The position numbers and the translations under genes are program-made. This document shows, in pieces, positions 34,514 through 46,410 of a stretch of 64,000 nt of DNA (position 1 is the first letter of the stretch; every line of letters starts with the position of its first letter). Origin of the DNA: Phoronis australis. Taxonomy: Eukaryota > Phoronida > Phoronidae. The notes under the pieces are model-generated. The model made no database searches and was not told the origin of the DNA. It worked only from the letters and a program-made list of their open reading frames with translations. Location of the stretch: positions 929,500-993,499 of the forward strand of contig NMRA01000090.1 in assembly GCA_002633005.1 (NCBI GenBank), read 5' to 3'.

Positions 34514-37075
34514 CTACAAAGAGTTCAGAGATGTACTAATAAAATCCAAGATAAACACGATTATGTATACAACAAAATTTAAAGTTGCATTCGCCCTATC
34601 TGGCCAGAACGAAAATCGCAGCAGGACTTTAACTATCATAAAATCGGTCTGATACTATTCCTAACCGTGATAGTATTCTACATGTATGTCCGTTAACAAC
34701 AAGAACATCGAGACCATCAGCGACTAGAGCGAGCGCTTTAGATTTTATTGGGTTGGCCTACTCTTAAGTAGCGCATTTGAAAATGGTACATATGTACGCA
34801 TTGACTGTGACTTGAGATGGTAACGGAAATGGAATCTTATTACTGGAAAATGACTACATGACAGTAACTTGTCGTTTGTGGCACCAACATTCAAATTTCT
34901 TGAAATATGATACAGTGCTACGAATATCGACGTAGACACAGGTGTTCTTTACTTTCATAATACACACGAATACAGATCTTCGTCTAGTTAAAAATGTAGT
35001 ATTCGTACTGACGTGAGTAAAAGCGCTTTTTCTGCTTCAGTTACGTCTTGAGTTATTTTTACGTTGCTGAAGAAGGCTGAAAGTCAAACCTGGCAAACAC
35101 ATTGCTCCATTCTTCTAAGAGGATTACACGTTCTATTTTAGTCCTTTAGTAGGAGCAGAATTCAGTTTGAATGCCTTTACCCAAGACTAACTGCGCGACA
35201 AACCGCGACGGAAATATATAAAACTTCACAGCGTGTACAAAGACGCAATCAGAGAGACAAGCTCTTAACAAATTACACCGTATAAAACGCGAGGAAATTA
35301 GATCAAAATCGCGTCTGCAAAATTAACAAGATCCTTTAATTAATTTCTAAAAAGATACATGTGCGCAGGCTATAGAATTGTTTTACAATTGGATTTGGTT
35401 ACTCGGGTAATTGCTGAATCAAAAGAAAGAAGTATATTAATTCCGAGCAAGTCTTTTCCCAATTTACACCCGCAAACAAAACTTAAATCTCCTAAATTAC
35501 AATAGTGGGAATCGTTTTGAGAGTCAGAGAGTAACTTGAGTTTTAAATGAAAAAGTTCAAACATTTACTTTTATATTTCATTCAAATATTAACCCGGCAT
35601 TTTGGAAGACGTCACAAAGGGGCGCAACCTCTCCATCCCGAAGATAGTGGAATACGTATCAGTTTTGCACATAAAAACCTTCAGTAGGCCTATGCCATCG
35701 CATGGCTTGCGTGTTTTATTTTACATGTATGTAAATGGATGTGTTTCGGTTTTTCTTCATACACTTCTTACTCGTTTTCATTGCGATTTCACCTGTTGTC
35801 CATGAAAGACAATACTATGATATCGCAAGAATGGTCCTACACTCATTAACATGGTTTCACATTTGCTCAAGGAAACGAAGTAACATTTGAATACTCCAAT
35901 TGGTTGGAAAATAATATTCGGACATTTCAATTGGCTGATATCGAAAAATGTGTGTACATGTATGTAAATGCATGGACACTTCTCTATCTATTGATACATG
36001 CTTTAATTTGTGGCTTGCGGTTATCGCAACAACAAACGCAGACGCACTCAGTCGGTGCACACGACGGTTGTTCGTGTGTAGTAACACTTAATCCAGTAAA
36101 AAGAAGGCGCAACACGATTCATTAAACTTTTCCGCCCAAGGATACGCACGGGATTTCCGCGTGTCGGCCATCATCCTTTCAAAGGCCAAGCCTTATCCAG
36201 AGGTGGCGCTACCGTAGAAAGTAGAAAAATCGCCACGGTGTTTTTTATCTCTCTTTTGTTAGTGTACCTCCTTCATCAGCTTGTCGATCGTGTTTTTGTT
36301 GTTTCGAAATCTGATATCTTTCATTGTTAAATTGCGTGCAGTTGTATTGCGCGGTGCGCATGCATTTCCATGCAAATTGCTACCATGTCTAATGTTGCAT
36401 TCCGGTACCCAAGGTCATGGGGGGGGGGGGGTGGGTGGTGGCGCACCAACAAAATGGCCGCCATCTTTGAACGTCGCTTTTCATGAATTGCCAGTAACAA
36501 ACACAACTACATGCAGAAAATAACTTACGAAATGCTTCTATTTTAGCTATGTCTTACTATTGAAGAAAGTCTTTCTACCTTATAACCACTAGAGAAAACA
36601 AAGGAAAGGCTGTCTTGAAAGGGTTAGCCATTGCCTTAAATGGAAATTATAAATCAAGTTACTCAAATACGCAAACGATGCCCAAAACGTTTCAATAACA
36701 CGATAAAATGCTTTCCGTTATGAAACGCGCCATTCAGGACGTCACCAAGTAAAAGCAGTTTTAAAAAGCCATCACTGTTGACGTGGTTGGCCAAATCTGT
36801 TTAAAATTGGACAGTTTTAAATGAATATCCGGTCATCTTTCACGTTTTTCATGTAGTAACCAACAGCTCTTATGTTAAAGTGAACAGTGAACAAACTTTG
36901 AGAGAACCGTGAGAGTAAATTTCGTGTTTCCAATGTGCACGCCGTAAAAGGGAATGAAAAACAGCTTAAAATTTTCAAATTAAAGCCTTCTCCAAGTGTG
37001 AGCCATTCCTTGAACCATCCATTTTGTGACTCGTATTTCGACAACCTGTTTGCANCACAAACGCGCAATTTACAG
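34514..37075. other. Intergenic, nothing coding
   Basis: Contains two TACATGTATGTAAATG phrases about 230 bases apart (35722 and 35954), a run of G at about 36419-36430, and an N at 37055. No supported gene. Confidence 0.6.
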
Positions 37076-37178
37076 TGGTGCGCCCGTTTTTTTAGTCCGC
37101 CCGCTTTATTGTTATCAAAAGGTCCATAACGTCAGGAATTCGAGCCCCCCATATTGGAGGCTGGGTGCGCGCATGAAT
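37076..37178. mobile_element. MITE family B, partial copy
   Basis: Right end only: AATTCGAGCCCCCCATATTG then GAGGCTGGGTGCGCGCATGA, matching the end of the family at 15185 and 24617. Confidence 0.5.
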
Positions 37179-40100
37179 TCTCTTCAATTTCTCAGAAATG
37201 ACAGATAAAAACAAAAGGAACATTTACTTTTGAGAAGTAACAGTAGATGTACCCGACGTGGCAACTACAGTAAGATTGTTCAAATTTAGACCATTCCAAA
37301 CCATTGATCATTTCATACTGAACTTAAGTAGCGTTATTTGTGAAACTCGGGTCCAGCAACTTTAACTCGTCCCCGACACTAGCAATAAAAATCTCCCAAT
37401 ACTTAAAACTGGGTATAAACGTCTACGTTACCGATAATCCATTGTAGGCTTGTTCAGTGTGAAGTTAAGCCTCACCCCCGGAATACATCTCCGTTTTGTG
37501 ATTATAAAGTTTTGTTCCGAACAGCAGATGCAACTTGATAATTAGCACGCGGCTCACTCCACCCAGAGTTTGAAATTACAATCTGCTCGCTATTCGACTG
37601 AACAAATTCATGAGATTAGCAGTTGTTAGTGACTGAGATCAATGGATGGTTATCAAATGTTACCTAAAAAGAGACAGGTGAACACGATTTGTTATACGAT
37701 AATTGATTTCTTTGGTTGTAACGACGCTATCTCTGGGGATATTTGACATGAGAGGAGTACTCATTTGATATTCATTAAACATACACAACTTGTAGACGTT
37801 GTGCAATATTTCCATCATAGGCGTCATGCTATGAATTAATGAAATGCTAGGCGTGAAAAAACCTACATTTCACCCTATTAAGCAGCTCGGAACAACAAAA
37901 ATTTGATTAAAAATGAACCACGTGACGTAAGTGCACATCCACCAACTGTGGATCTCGAAATTACAACCAATTCAAAGCAAGTACGAGTTAACATGTTAGC
38001 CCAGCCTTCCAAAACCATACCTTTCTACTTGGCCAAAGTTTTAATTCCAATTGAAAATTAAAACCAACAATCACAGTGGCAATTGAATGTTCATTCATAC
38101 ACTATGAGGATTTATGATTACTTATAATTTGGTTGACACACAAGATTAGTAAAGAATTCTTCACCGATGGGACATTCGAGGTGACGTCTCACACAAATTT
38201 TTCTGTTCCTCTGCTCAAGCGAAATTCATGAAATGTTGGGACGTTTTAATAGTTTTTAACCTCAAATGGAGTTTTAAACCTCAGAGAGCTTTCCAATACT
38301 AAAGAGAAAAAGCGATCTTCGTATTAAAGGCATATTTCCTTCGCGCCCGCTCCATATCTGCATAGAACAGAATTATTCTACCACAAAATACTGAATCTAA
38401 AACGTTTTCATGGGCTGAGAGAAAATGGTTTTCAGACCAAAACTGATCTTTTAGAGCCTTAGCAAGTAATTCGAGGATCAAAATGTGTCCGAGATTGACA
38501 GAGTTGGTCAACTCTTCTAAACCTTATCTTTCTTGCATAAACTAAGAAACATCTTCAACCCAGATATAATGTCCCGCAGTTTATGGGTTTCCTGGTGGTC
38601 TCAAAGTGTGTTGGTTTTATTAAATCAATATCATCCCATTGGAAAACAACATCTATCGTAGCTCGTCTTCCATTTTTATTGTAGAAACCAAGTGCCATCG
38701 CGACAAGATAAATTTTCTAGACCAATGACGCAGAGCTAATCAGCTTGTTTCATAAATTTTATGTTTAGGTCACAGGAAAACACAGCTTTACATAGGATAC
38801 GAAAAGTTAACCATTGTTAATTTTGCACATTTCCAAAACTTCTCCTTATTTGACTCTTTTGTGACTTCTCTTCGGGTTTTGTAAGTTTATTGAGGTATGC
38901 GGAAGTTTAAATTGCCCTGAGTTTGCAAAATTGTAACTTTCCCCGAGACATGAAATCGAGCTAATAGAGTTTATCTGAATTTCGCGTTGGGCTGTTTTTT
39001 TTTCTGTACAGAAGTCATTTGACTTGTCCAAAGCACTATTCACGCTTGCAGATTTGGCAAATTTTGAAACAGTTTTCAACCCTGTTCTGAAACTTAAATA
39101 TTTAAGTAAAAATTTTTTGACATTGCTGTTTAAGCTAACTCTGGGTTTAGCGTGTTTTGTTTGATTCAGTGTCTCACCACACAAGAGGTAATGTGGTAAC
39201 AATAGACAGATTTCGACAGACCTCTGCAGTACTACCAAACATCTTCTTGCCAGAATTATTGTGCAGTTTAGTTGATCGTTTGTCGCCATAAAATAGGATA
39301 TTTGTCGAACACAACTCAAGAGTTTAAAGCCTTCGTTATTGGAGGTGATGGCACTCACCGTCGTCATAAATTGCCAAATGTTGTGAACGGTTTGGGCCAA
39401 CGCGGATAGCCATGAGCTCAACTGTCTGCCTGAAGTGAAATTTATCGCACGTCATTGATACCCGCACACGGCGAGGAAAATGCATCCAACTGGCGTGCAT
39501 CGCTATCTACGTTGGCCCTTAGCAGGGGGCTTATCGCCTCTCCTTCCTCTACGTCACGACCGCGATAATCATCAGTCAATTGAAACACCTAGCTACTAAC
39601 GGCACCCGCTAACATTGGTGTTCTTTTCAGTATACTCTGTTTCGGATACCCGCAACGCCGGTGACTGTTCAAAGCAAGCACCTCCTCTCGATCGTTCTTT
39701 GTTTACTATTTTTAGCGGTGACGCAATACGGCGCAAAAAGGCTCCTGAACGTATCGTTTGAAATGCAGGCGTTTTCCTCACGGTGTTCAAACCGAGTTTC
39801 TGTGTTACTGAAACATTGCTTGAACTATTTGGATAGTGCAATACATCCAGAAAAAAGCGTTCTTCGAGGAGGACTTAATTGTGACGTAATTGTATATTTG
39901 CAAAAGGACAAACGCGAGAGGAGCAACATCTTGTTGCCGAGGTGTTGACGGCATTTAGCCACAGTTAAACGAGTTCTAGTTGAAAAGAAATGGAAGCTTA
40001 CATGTAGTCGCGGTTTGTGCGTTGAAACTTCATAGAATGTCCACATTGTTCACTTTACATGTAGAAACTACTGAACTACGGTTGTCTACCATCTGAGAGC

Positions 40101-40759
40101 ATCCCCATGTATTCCCATGCAGCCAACAAAAAGCTTGCATAAACAACTTGATTTTTATTGATGAGAACCTCAGGTTTAGCATCTGATCAAACCGTCGACC
40201 ATCGTAACATTTCGTGCGATCTCGACTGAAAGAGGCAAGTCGTCGTTATCCAGGCGTGTTCGCATTGATTTTTTAAAAAGCTAGGCGGTTCTATAAGACG
40301 CCGATTCCAAAACCAGCCAACACACGCATTGACGAACATGATGGACACGTCTGCCTTGTCCAATGTGGTCCCCCTGGCAAAACGAATATCTTGTCAGTTC
40401 ATGAATGAAATTAACTGGTGATTGCATTCTACTGGTGTCTATCATATATTTTCAAACATCCGATGAGAAAGTAAGAGTTAGAGTTGTTTAAAGCTGGATC
40501 CATTTTGAATATAAGCCTCAAAACAAAAGACGCCAGATTTAACGACCAACAAGGAATTAGTAAGGCCATGGAACTTTTGGACATGGAATGCCATCTCCCG
40601 CACGTAACCTATGCGTACTTCTGTTGGAGCTTGCGACCCCGAGACTTATCGCGACACATTGTGCAGTAAACTTCCGCTGTTCTAATGAGTTCTGATGAAT
40701 GTTAGATATCAATTCAAGCATTTGTAAAAAAACTCCAATCCAATCCAATACTTTGTGTT
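37179..40759. other. Intergenic, nothing recognised
   Basis: Longest open frame is 191 codons (38846-39421, -) and begins at TTG; no domain or signal seen. Frame 39661-39948 (+) begins with GTG. Both treated as non-coding. Confidence 0.55.
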
Positions 40760-41290
40760 ACTGATAGCGTGCACTGTACTTGTCAATTACCCCACTATTG
40801 GCTGGTTGCCCACATTTTGATTTTTTAACCGCCATTCCCCCACACCATCAAAATGTCCCGCTTTTTGACATGTACGGTGAAATTGACACATTGTCATGTA
40901 CTATTATAAATTCCCACGCGACACCCGTAATTTCGCCGTCGGACGTTTTTGGGTGCTACGCCTCCCATTTGACAAAAAAGGTTGCCAGGACAATTTTTGA
41001 GTTGCTGCGAACATTTCATCCTTGCGTTTTATCATAGACCCAGAAGTCCCGCTTTTCAATCTAGTTGTACCGTTTTTCGTTCTCTAATGTTGACCGTGAC
41101 AACTACGCAACAAGTGTTCAAAATAACATTGTCTTTTTGTTATGAATATTGTTATTTTCCAGAGTTCACTTTCTTTAGTAACGTAACAATCGTAAAACTG
41201 TTCAAGTGTCTCTCGTTTACGGTAGCACATACTGCATGTATTAGAATCGCGAACTAATGCTTTCTGAAGAAATGAGTTAATCTTCAAACT
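40760..41290 (+). repeat. Dispersed repeat G, copy 1
   Basis: Inverted relative to 62875-63520. Shared blocks: TGTCCCGCTTTTTGACA, CAGAAGTCCCGCTTTTCA, GTTATTTTCCAGAGTTCACT with TTCTTTAGTAACG, and TGTCTCTCGTTTACGGTA. Identity is moderate with many indels; no coding capacity. Confidence 0.7.
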
Positions 41291-41656
41291 TCAGTGTAAA
41301 GTTCTACACTGCAACCAATGTTTCGAAGCTACACGACAGATGTTTGCCCATTTTTAGAAAAACCGTATCTGCGAAGTTTGTATTGATAGTGGAACTAACT
41401 GGTTTATCGGTATTACATTTAATGTAAATGTCACTGCATCCTGATTTTTTACTGAAGAATGTAATTGCATCAAACAACAACAAACGCCAAGTACAGTTTT
41501 TTATGATTACCTGACTAAATTCTTCGCATCAACTGCGAGGGATCCATACTCTAAAAATGTTGTCTTTATAGGAAAGCAATTTTTTGAATCATTGAACTCA
41601 CTTTCCAGCTGGCTTAATTAGTCATTTACAATGTATATAACCTCTTTGGTCCATTT

Positions 41657-41705
41657 TCTGCACGCTGAGCAGATACTCCCGGGTTCGAGTCCCGCTAGGT
41701 GCAGA
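41657..41705 (+). tRNA. Truncated tRNA-like sequence
   Basis: TCTGCAC (41657-41663) pairs perfectly with GTGCAGA (41699-41705), and between them lies a T-arm-like CCGGGTTCGAGTCCCG with a consensus B box. Only 49 bases long, so D and anticodon arms are missing. Most likely a tRNA pseudogene or SINE fragment. Confidence 0.35.
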
Positions 41706-42235
41706 ATTCTTTTCAGACTTACGTACGTATATTCACACGGTTACGTGATGTGGCCAACAGGAGGTGTGCAGACCAGAGTTTAAAATGTTTGTGATTTTCA
41801 TGATACTATAACCTAAATTAATTGACATTACACTTAATCATTTGACTTATTAATTAATCAGCCAATTAGTACATGAAAGGTTTCATTCCTAGACTGCTAT
41901 CTTTCGCAGTTTGTTAATACTCATGGTTTTTAGAATTAAATATATCTTTTAACCTGTCAGGTATGCGAGATGATAATTACTTACCAGTGGCGGATCTAGG
42001 ATATCACGAGGGGGGGGGGGCAAAATTTTGTCCGGCCGTAAGCATTTGCGCAAACCACAATTGTAAATGCGCATAGCATAGCACCGAATGGGGGCAAACC
42101 CCCTCCCGCTCAGGAAAATTTTCTGTTTTTTCCTCTAAAAATCGAGCATTTTCCTTGATTTCTGAAGTATTATCCAAGAAAAAATGCAAAAAAAAAAACA
42201 CGTGGAACGTGTCACACAGGAAAAACTGCGAGTTC

Positions 42236-42292
42236 CACTCACGACCTGGCTGACAGAAACTCGCGTGCTTTACCACTACACCACCACGTTTT
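42236..42292 (-). repeat. tRNA-derived sequence (SINE-like)
   Basis: On the minus strand: A-box-like TGGTGTAGTGGTAAAGCACG, then CGAGTTTCTGTCAGCC and B-box-like GGTCGTGAGTGGAACTC. Suggests a tRNA-derived SINE or pseudogene within the long family E copy. Confidence 0.5.
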
Positions 42293-42513
42293 CACTACTA
42301 AACTTAATCTAAGAGACCTACTTGTTTATGGTCCACAGCGTTTGCGCGCGAAACCTACTTCTTTTTGTAATGCTTATTATACGTTTTATATTTTGTGCAA
42401 TCGGTTCTTAGCAAATTTGTTGTATTTAAAATAGTCATCAAATGCCCAAAAGACCAAATCCGTTTTTCGTGTTGGCAATAATGACGGGACTGCTTTGGAA
42501 ATCGTCTTAAGTT

Positions 42514-42959
42514 CACAGGCGTCCTCAGCTTATGATCGTCCCCAATACACTACATATAATACTACAAGGTATGTTACGGAAGTACTCAATAGTTTTTCTA
42601 CTGGCGGCTAAGTGTAATTATCGACATCGTGACTTTGCGTGACAAACCGGCAATTCCCGTACCGTCCTTGACCCCGACGGGCACAGGGTGAAAGTGTGTG
42701 GGGGCTTTTTGTGAACATTTTTGTTCTCTGACTGCGAATTTCTTACGAAGTCGCCGTAACTGGACACCGTGAATGGTATTGGGAGAAAGAACAATTCTTC
42801 ATGGTTTGTTGAACCCCTATTTTGTGTAAATTTATTGAGTTTTATGTTTGCTATGGACGACTGAAGTGAAGCACCCGAGGAATTTCTAGACGGGAATGTC
42901 ATACCTTGTAGTATTATATGTAGTGTATTGGGGACGATCAGAAGCTGAGGACGCCTGTG
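42514..42959. mobile_element. hAT-like MITE with 8-bp target duplication
   Basis: 446 bp. Inverted ends of about 60 bases (CACAGGCGTCCTCAGCTT...) differ at one position only, and CTTAAGTT is repeated directly on both sides (42506-42513 and 42960-42967). An 8-bp duplication fits hAT or P-like transposition. A 94-codon minus-strand frame in the interior has no transposase features. Confidence 0.92.
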
Positions 42960-43441
42960 CTTAAGTTAAGGTTTGACAAAGAGAGAATTAATGACTTTCT
43001 GAGTGATTCACTAAGGCTTAGATTAGAATTCACATCTTACAAGCAGCTTCTGTTCTTTCATCGTCACTCAGGTTCCATTTTCTTTAAAAAATGAAGTAAA
43101 TTTTCTTCATTACACAGTGGAGCAGACGACGGAAACGGAGTCGTAGTGCGCAGCGCCACTACCGGTCGCCTGGGATATCGCGGGAGAGCCTGCACTTAGC
43201 CATAGTTACGTTACGAATACGCCGTGTTCCGAATTTGTCACTTGAAATTAGATCTGAGCCCCCCCCCCAAACACTAAAACTGCAAACATTTAAATCTTTT
43301 TTTCATCCGTATAATTTTAATTACCTGGGCAAATTAATAAACTCAACATTTCTCTACGCTTTTGCTGTTTTATTTTTTTGCGGCAGCCAAGGGGGGCGGG
43401 GGGCGGACCCCCTGGCCCCCCCTAAATCCGCCTATGCTTAC

Positions 43442-44050
43442 GAAGTAAACTATAAATCTTTTGCATCTGCTGTAATCTTACATCATCAAGAGCTGACGAA
43501 GAGCTATCTAATGACATGACTATTATGTAGTTCGGTTGAAAAACGACTGAGTTGCGAAATGTTTTGTAATGAAGGTAACACTTTTCTCATTGTCCTAGTG
43601 TTAAAACATGTGTTTGTTACTAATTGTCCTAGGTAAATGATTTTGGTATCACATTACAGCCCTGGTGGTACGCCTAGAAGCTAGACAGTGGTAGTACCCA
43701 CAGCCGGCTTCCCGAATCGCGGGGTTGCAAAATATTCCAAAAAATATATGAAATTTATTTGGGAGAAGCTTTCGGTGATAGCAGTTCTCAACTTACTTCG
43801 TTTCTACTAAACATTCACCCTGAGCGTAATATTCCATAGCAAAAACCAACACCGAAACAAACGAACACATACAATCCCACGCATGCGCGGCGCAACCTCT
43901 TCTGCGCGAGATCAAAGTTGGCATTTCAGATCTACACTTTTGTGGCTAGCCTAAGTGTGGTTAACATTATACGTTGTTTTCAAGTTTTAAAAGGGCGTTT
44001 TCGGTTTTCCTGGCGAAAAACGTACTTTGGGGACATTATTGGGTGAAATG
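43442..44050. other. Intergenic, nothing coding
   Basis: Includes GCATGCGCGGCGCAAC near 43880, an NRF1-like string; no gene supported. Confidence 0.5.
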
Positions 44051-44340
44051 TTCTTGAAGTTATTAGCGTTGACCAGACTGATAGAACAACAAAATTCTGT
44101 GTTTATGCGATTTTGTTACAAATCTCCAATTCTTGCAATAGCCTGTCAGACATTCGCTAAAATCAAGGCCAGTGTCTTTACTGTTTAAATATGTTTAAAA
44201 CACTCTGCCTTTTATAACGCATAGGAGTTGGCCCAGCGGCAGTGCGTTGAGCTGCTAGTACGGAGTTAGTGAGTTTGGCTTCGAGCTACTGCGTAATCTG
44301 TAAAAATTACTTTTATCGTCGAGAATGTCTCTTTAAAGAG
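44051..44340 (+). mobile_element. SINE-like family C, longest copy
   Basis: Begins TTCTTGAAGTTATTAGCGTT, continues ACAAATCTCCAATTCTTGCA, ACATTCGCTAAAATCAAGGC, then a tRNA-like part with a good A box (TTGGCCCAGCGGCAGTGC) and a weak B box (GGCTTCGAGCTA). Confidence 0.6.
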
Positions 44341-45149
44341 GATTTCCTTAAAAAGGCACTCCATTGCAGGGAGACACTCTATGGCCAGTTTACACCTATC
44401 CCAGGGCATTGTGACGCAACAAATAATTTTCAATTCTCTACAACATCACATTGTAAATGCTAGTCCCTGAAATGGTTATGCAGAGTCAAAATAACATTTT
44501 CTAGTTTGCAATGTAGTTGACAGAACTCCATTACGTACTAGTACGCTTGTTTACCACGATTCACTTTGTTTTATGATTATCTGACGTTGTCAAAGGCAAA
44601 TTGTAAATCACGCAGGTGTTCATGTAAAAAAGTTGTGCCCTGAGATTAAAGCATGTTTACCAGATTAATGCAGGTTGTCTAAGAAATATTTTTCGTGGCA
44701 AAGCTATTTTCATAGATTACGTAAACCAACTAGTTACAAGTACCTGCCTCTTACAGTTAGTTGCAAGAAAAGCTCTAAATCTGATAAATGATAAAAGAAT
44801 AATATCTTGACAACTAATTCCCATCATTTATCATTAACAGAACTCTGTCACATCAACTAATTAAGCCAACTCAAACTCGCAATTCCAACGTGCCAGTTCG
44901 TCTCTTAAATCAAATAACACAAGACGCTGTCAAGTTCATCGAACACATTTTTGTTCGAAACTACCACGTAATGTGTGTTGCAAACATGTTCACAAGTGGG
45001 TACAAGTTCCGTGAAAACGTTGGCGACTGACATTCTGAGCCCGATTGCAATAACAGTTATACGCTGAATATGAACAATGACATCGCATAATTATAGGCCT
45101 ACCACCTGTCACGTTACTATTGTTGAGCACAGCGTCTGAGGGAAACTAG

Positions 45150-45400
45150 GTCGCAAGCTCGTCGCATAGATATCGGTAGATAGGCGTATCCATTCTTCAC
45201 TTTGTTTTTGTTTTTTATAATAAAAATGATGGTATGTATTTATCGGTAATCGGCTGATACGATATCCATGCGACCTGTATTGTTATATCCAACAAAGACG
45301 CAACAAAGGAAAACAATGAAAGCGTCCCATAGGCGATAACCATGCGACGCGCTTACTCCCGTCGCATGGATCTCGCAAGTTAAACAGCTTGCGACCTCCA
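45150..45400. repeat. Inverted-repeat cluster with GTCGCAT motifs
   Basis: GGTCGCAAGCT near 45150 is answered by AGCTTGCGACC near 45390; between them CCATGCGAC or its complement occurs four times. Probably a small foldback element. Confidence 0.5.
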
Positions 45401-45490
45401 TACGACGTCATTTGGCAGCGAAAAACTTCGAAATAGTAAGCAGCCTAGCTCTGGATCTAATCTTTGTACTCGAAATAGGGCTTGCTTGTA

Positions 45491-45780
45491 TGCGAATTCA
45501 AGATAAGTGTTTCATTATTCTTTCCTTGAGTATACTATGGTTTATACGAATAACTGTCTATAGTCAGTCTAGCTTGTACTTGATGACCTCAGCATTACCG
45601 CCGTAAGTTAGTGTCTCAACTTCAACTTTCGAGTTTCTAATCGAAATATCGAGTTTTTTCTCGGGTTTTTAGCTCTTGTAACTTAATGGTCATCTAGTGC
45701 TAACTTGGACTATGCGCATATCAGCAAAACCTTAACAAACACACTCGAGCACAGAATAATAGACATTTGTCTTGTATTGG
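45491..45780. mobile_element. Foldback family F, copy 2
   Basis: Starts TGCGAATTCAAGATAAGTGT, with TATAGTCAGTCTAGCTTGTA, TTGATGACCTCAGCATTACC, and a second half containing GTGCTAACTTGGACTATGCG and ACTCGAGCACAGAATAATAG. Confidence 0.6.
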
Positions 45781-46166
45781 CACAGACGAAGTGGAACGTA
45801 AAATGTCAAAACGATTTCTAGTTAAACTTTGAGTACAGATTTAGTCAGACGGAGAGTTTAGTGCACAGGTTGTTTGTTGAGGGACGGTTAAGGTTGGGAT
45901 TGGGGTTGGGTTAGGATTAATAGCGTTTGTGTTAGGGACGGTTAGGGATATGGTTGTTAGGGTTACGATGAGGCACGAGCTCATGTGATGTCACTTCCTT
46001 CTTATTTTGCTCGAAGTCATACTGAGATTCGCACATGCGCAGATAGTGTTTACCCACCGAAGGGAAATTTGAGGCTTTAAAAATACGCGAGGTGTTTCGG
46101 ATGGCTGGTCTCACGAATGTTGTAAATACTTGGCACATCACCCGCTGTCACACATAAATCTTTCAT

Positions 46167-46410
46167 TTGAAAACACGGCTCACGCACGCAATACTTAGTT
46201 CCGACTGCCAAACACACTGCTGGATCCACGATACACCACTCTTTCAAAAAATATAACCGTGTCCGGCCTCACAAACACGGCACACTAATTACATGTACAT
46301 CTACCATGCTTGGCTGTCAGTGAGCCGTGTTTTGTGGTCGACGAGTCGTGTACATGTATGTGAGTCGGTGAACTAAGTTTACCAGGTGACAGTGAGCCGT
46401 ATTTATAAAT
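46167..46410. mobile_element. Foldback element with ACGGCTCAC arms
   Basis: TTTGAAAACACGGCTCACGC and ACTTAGTTCCGAC near 46167 are answered on the other strand from about 46410 (TTATAAATACGGCTCACTGT, ACTTAGTTCACCGAC). Internal GTGAGCCGTGTTTTG adds a second pairing. About 240 bp. Confidence 0.6.

Larger units (their letters stand above)
41985..43436. mobile_element. Family E element, long copy (1.45 kb) with nested insertion
   Basis: Starts CAGTGGCGGATCTAGGATAT and ends CTAAATCCGCCTATG; flanked by CTTAC on both sides (41980-41984 and 43437-43441). Contains a minus-strand tRNA-like stretch at about 42236-42292 and a complete hAT-like MITE at 42514-42959, which together explain part of its size. 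GC-rich runs near both ends resemble the short copies. No transposase seen. Confidence 0.75.

Noticed and set aside
38846-39421. 191-codon minus-strand frame
   Set aside because: Begins at TTG, not ATG; no domain, signal or membrane pattern recognised; expected occasionally by chance in this much sequence.
39661-39948. Secreted-looking 95-codon frame with hydrophobic start
   Set aside because: Starts with GTG, which is not a normal nuclear start; first ATG comes after the hydrophobic stretch.
42618-42902. 94-codon minus-strand frame
   Set aside because: Lies wholly inside the hAT-like MITE and lacks transposase motifs.
45880-45960. GGGTTGGGTTAGG / GGTTAGGG-like run
   Set aside because: Superficially telomere-like but units are irregular and few.
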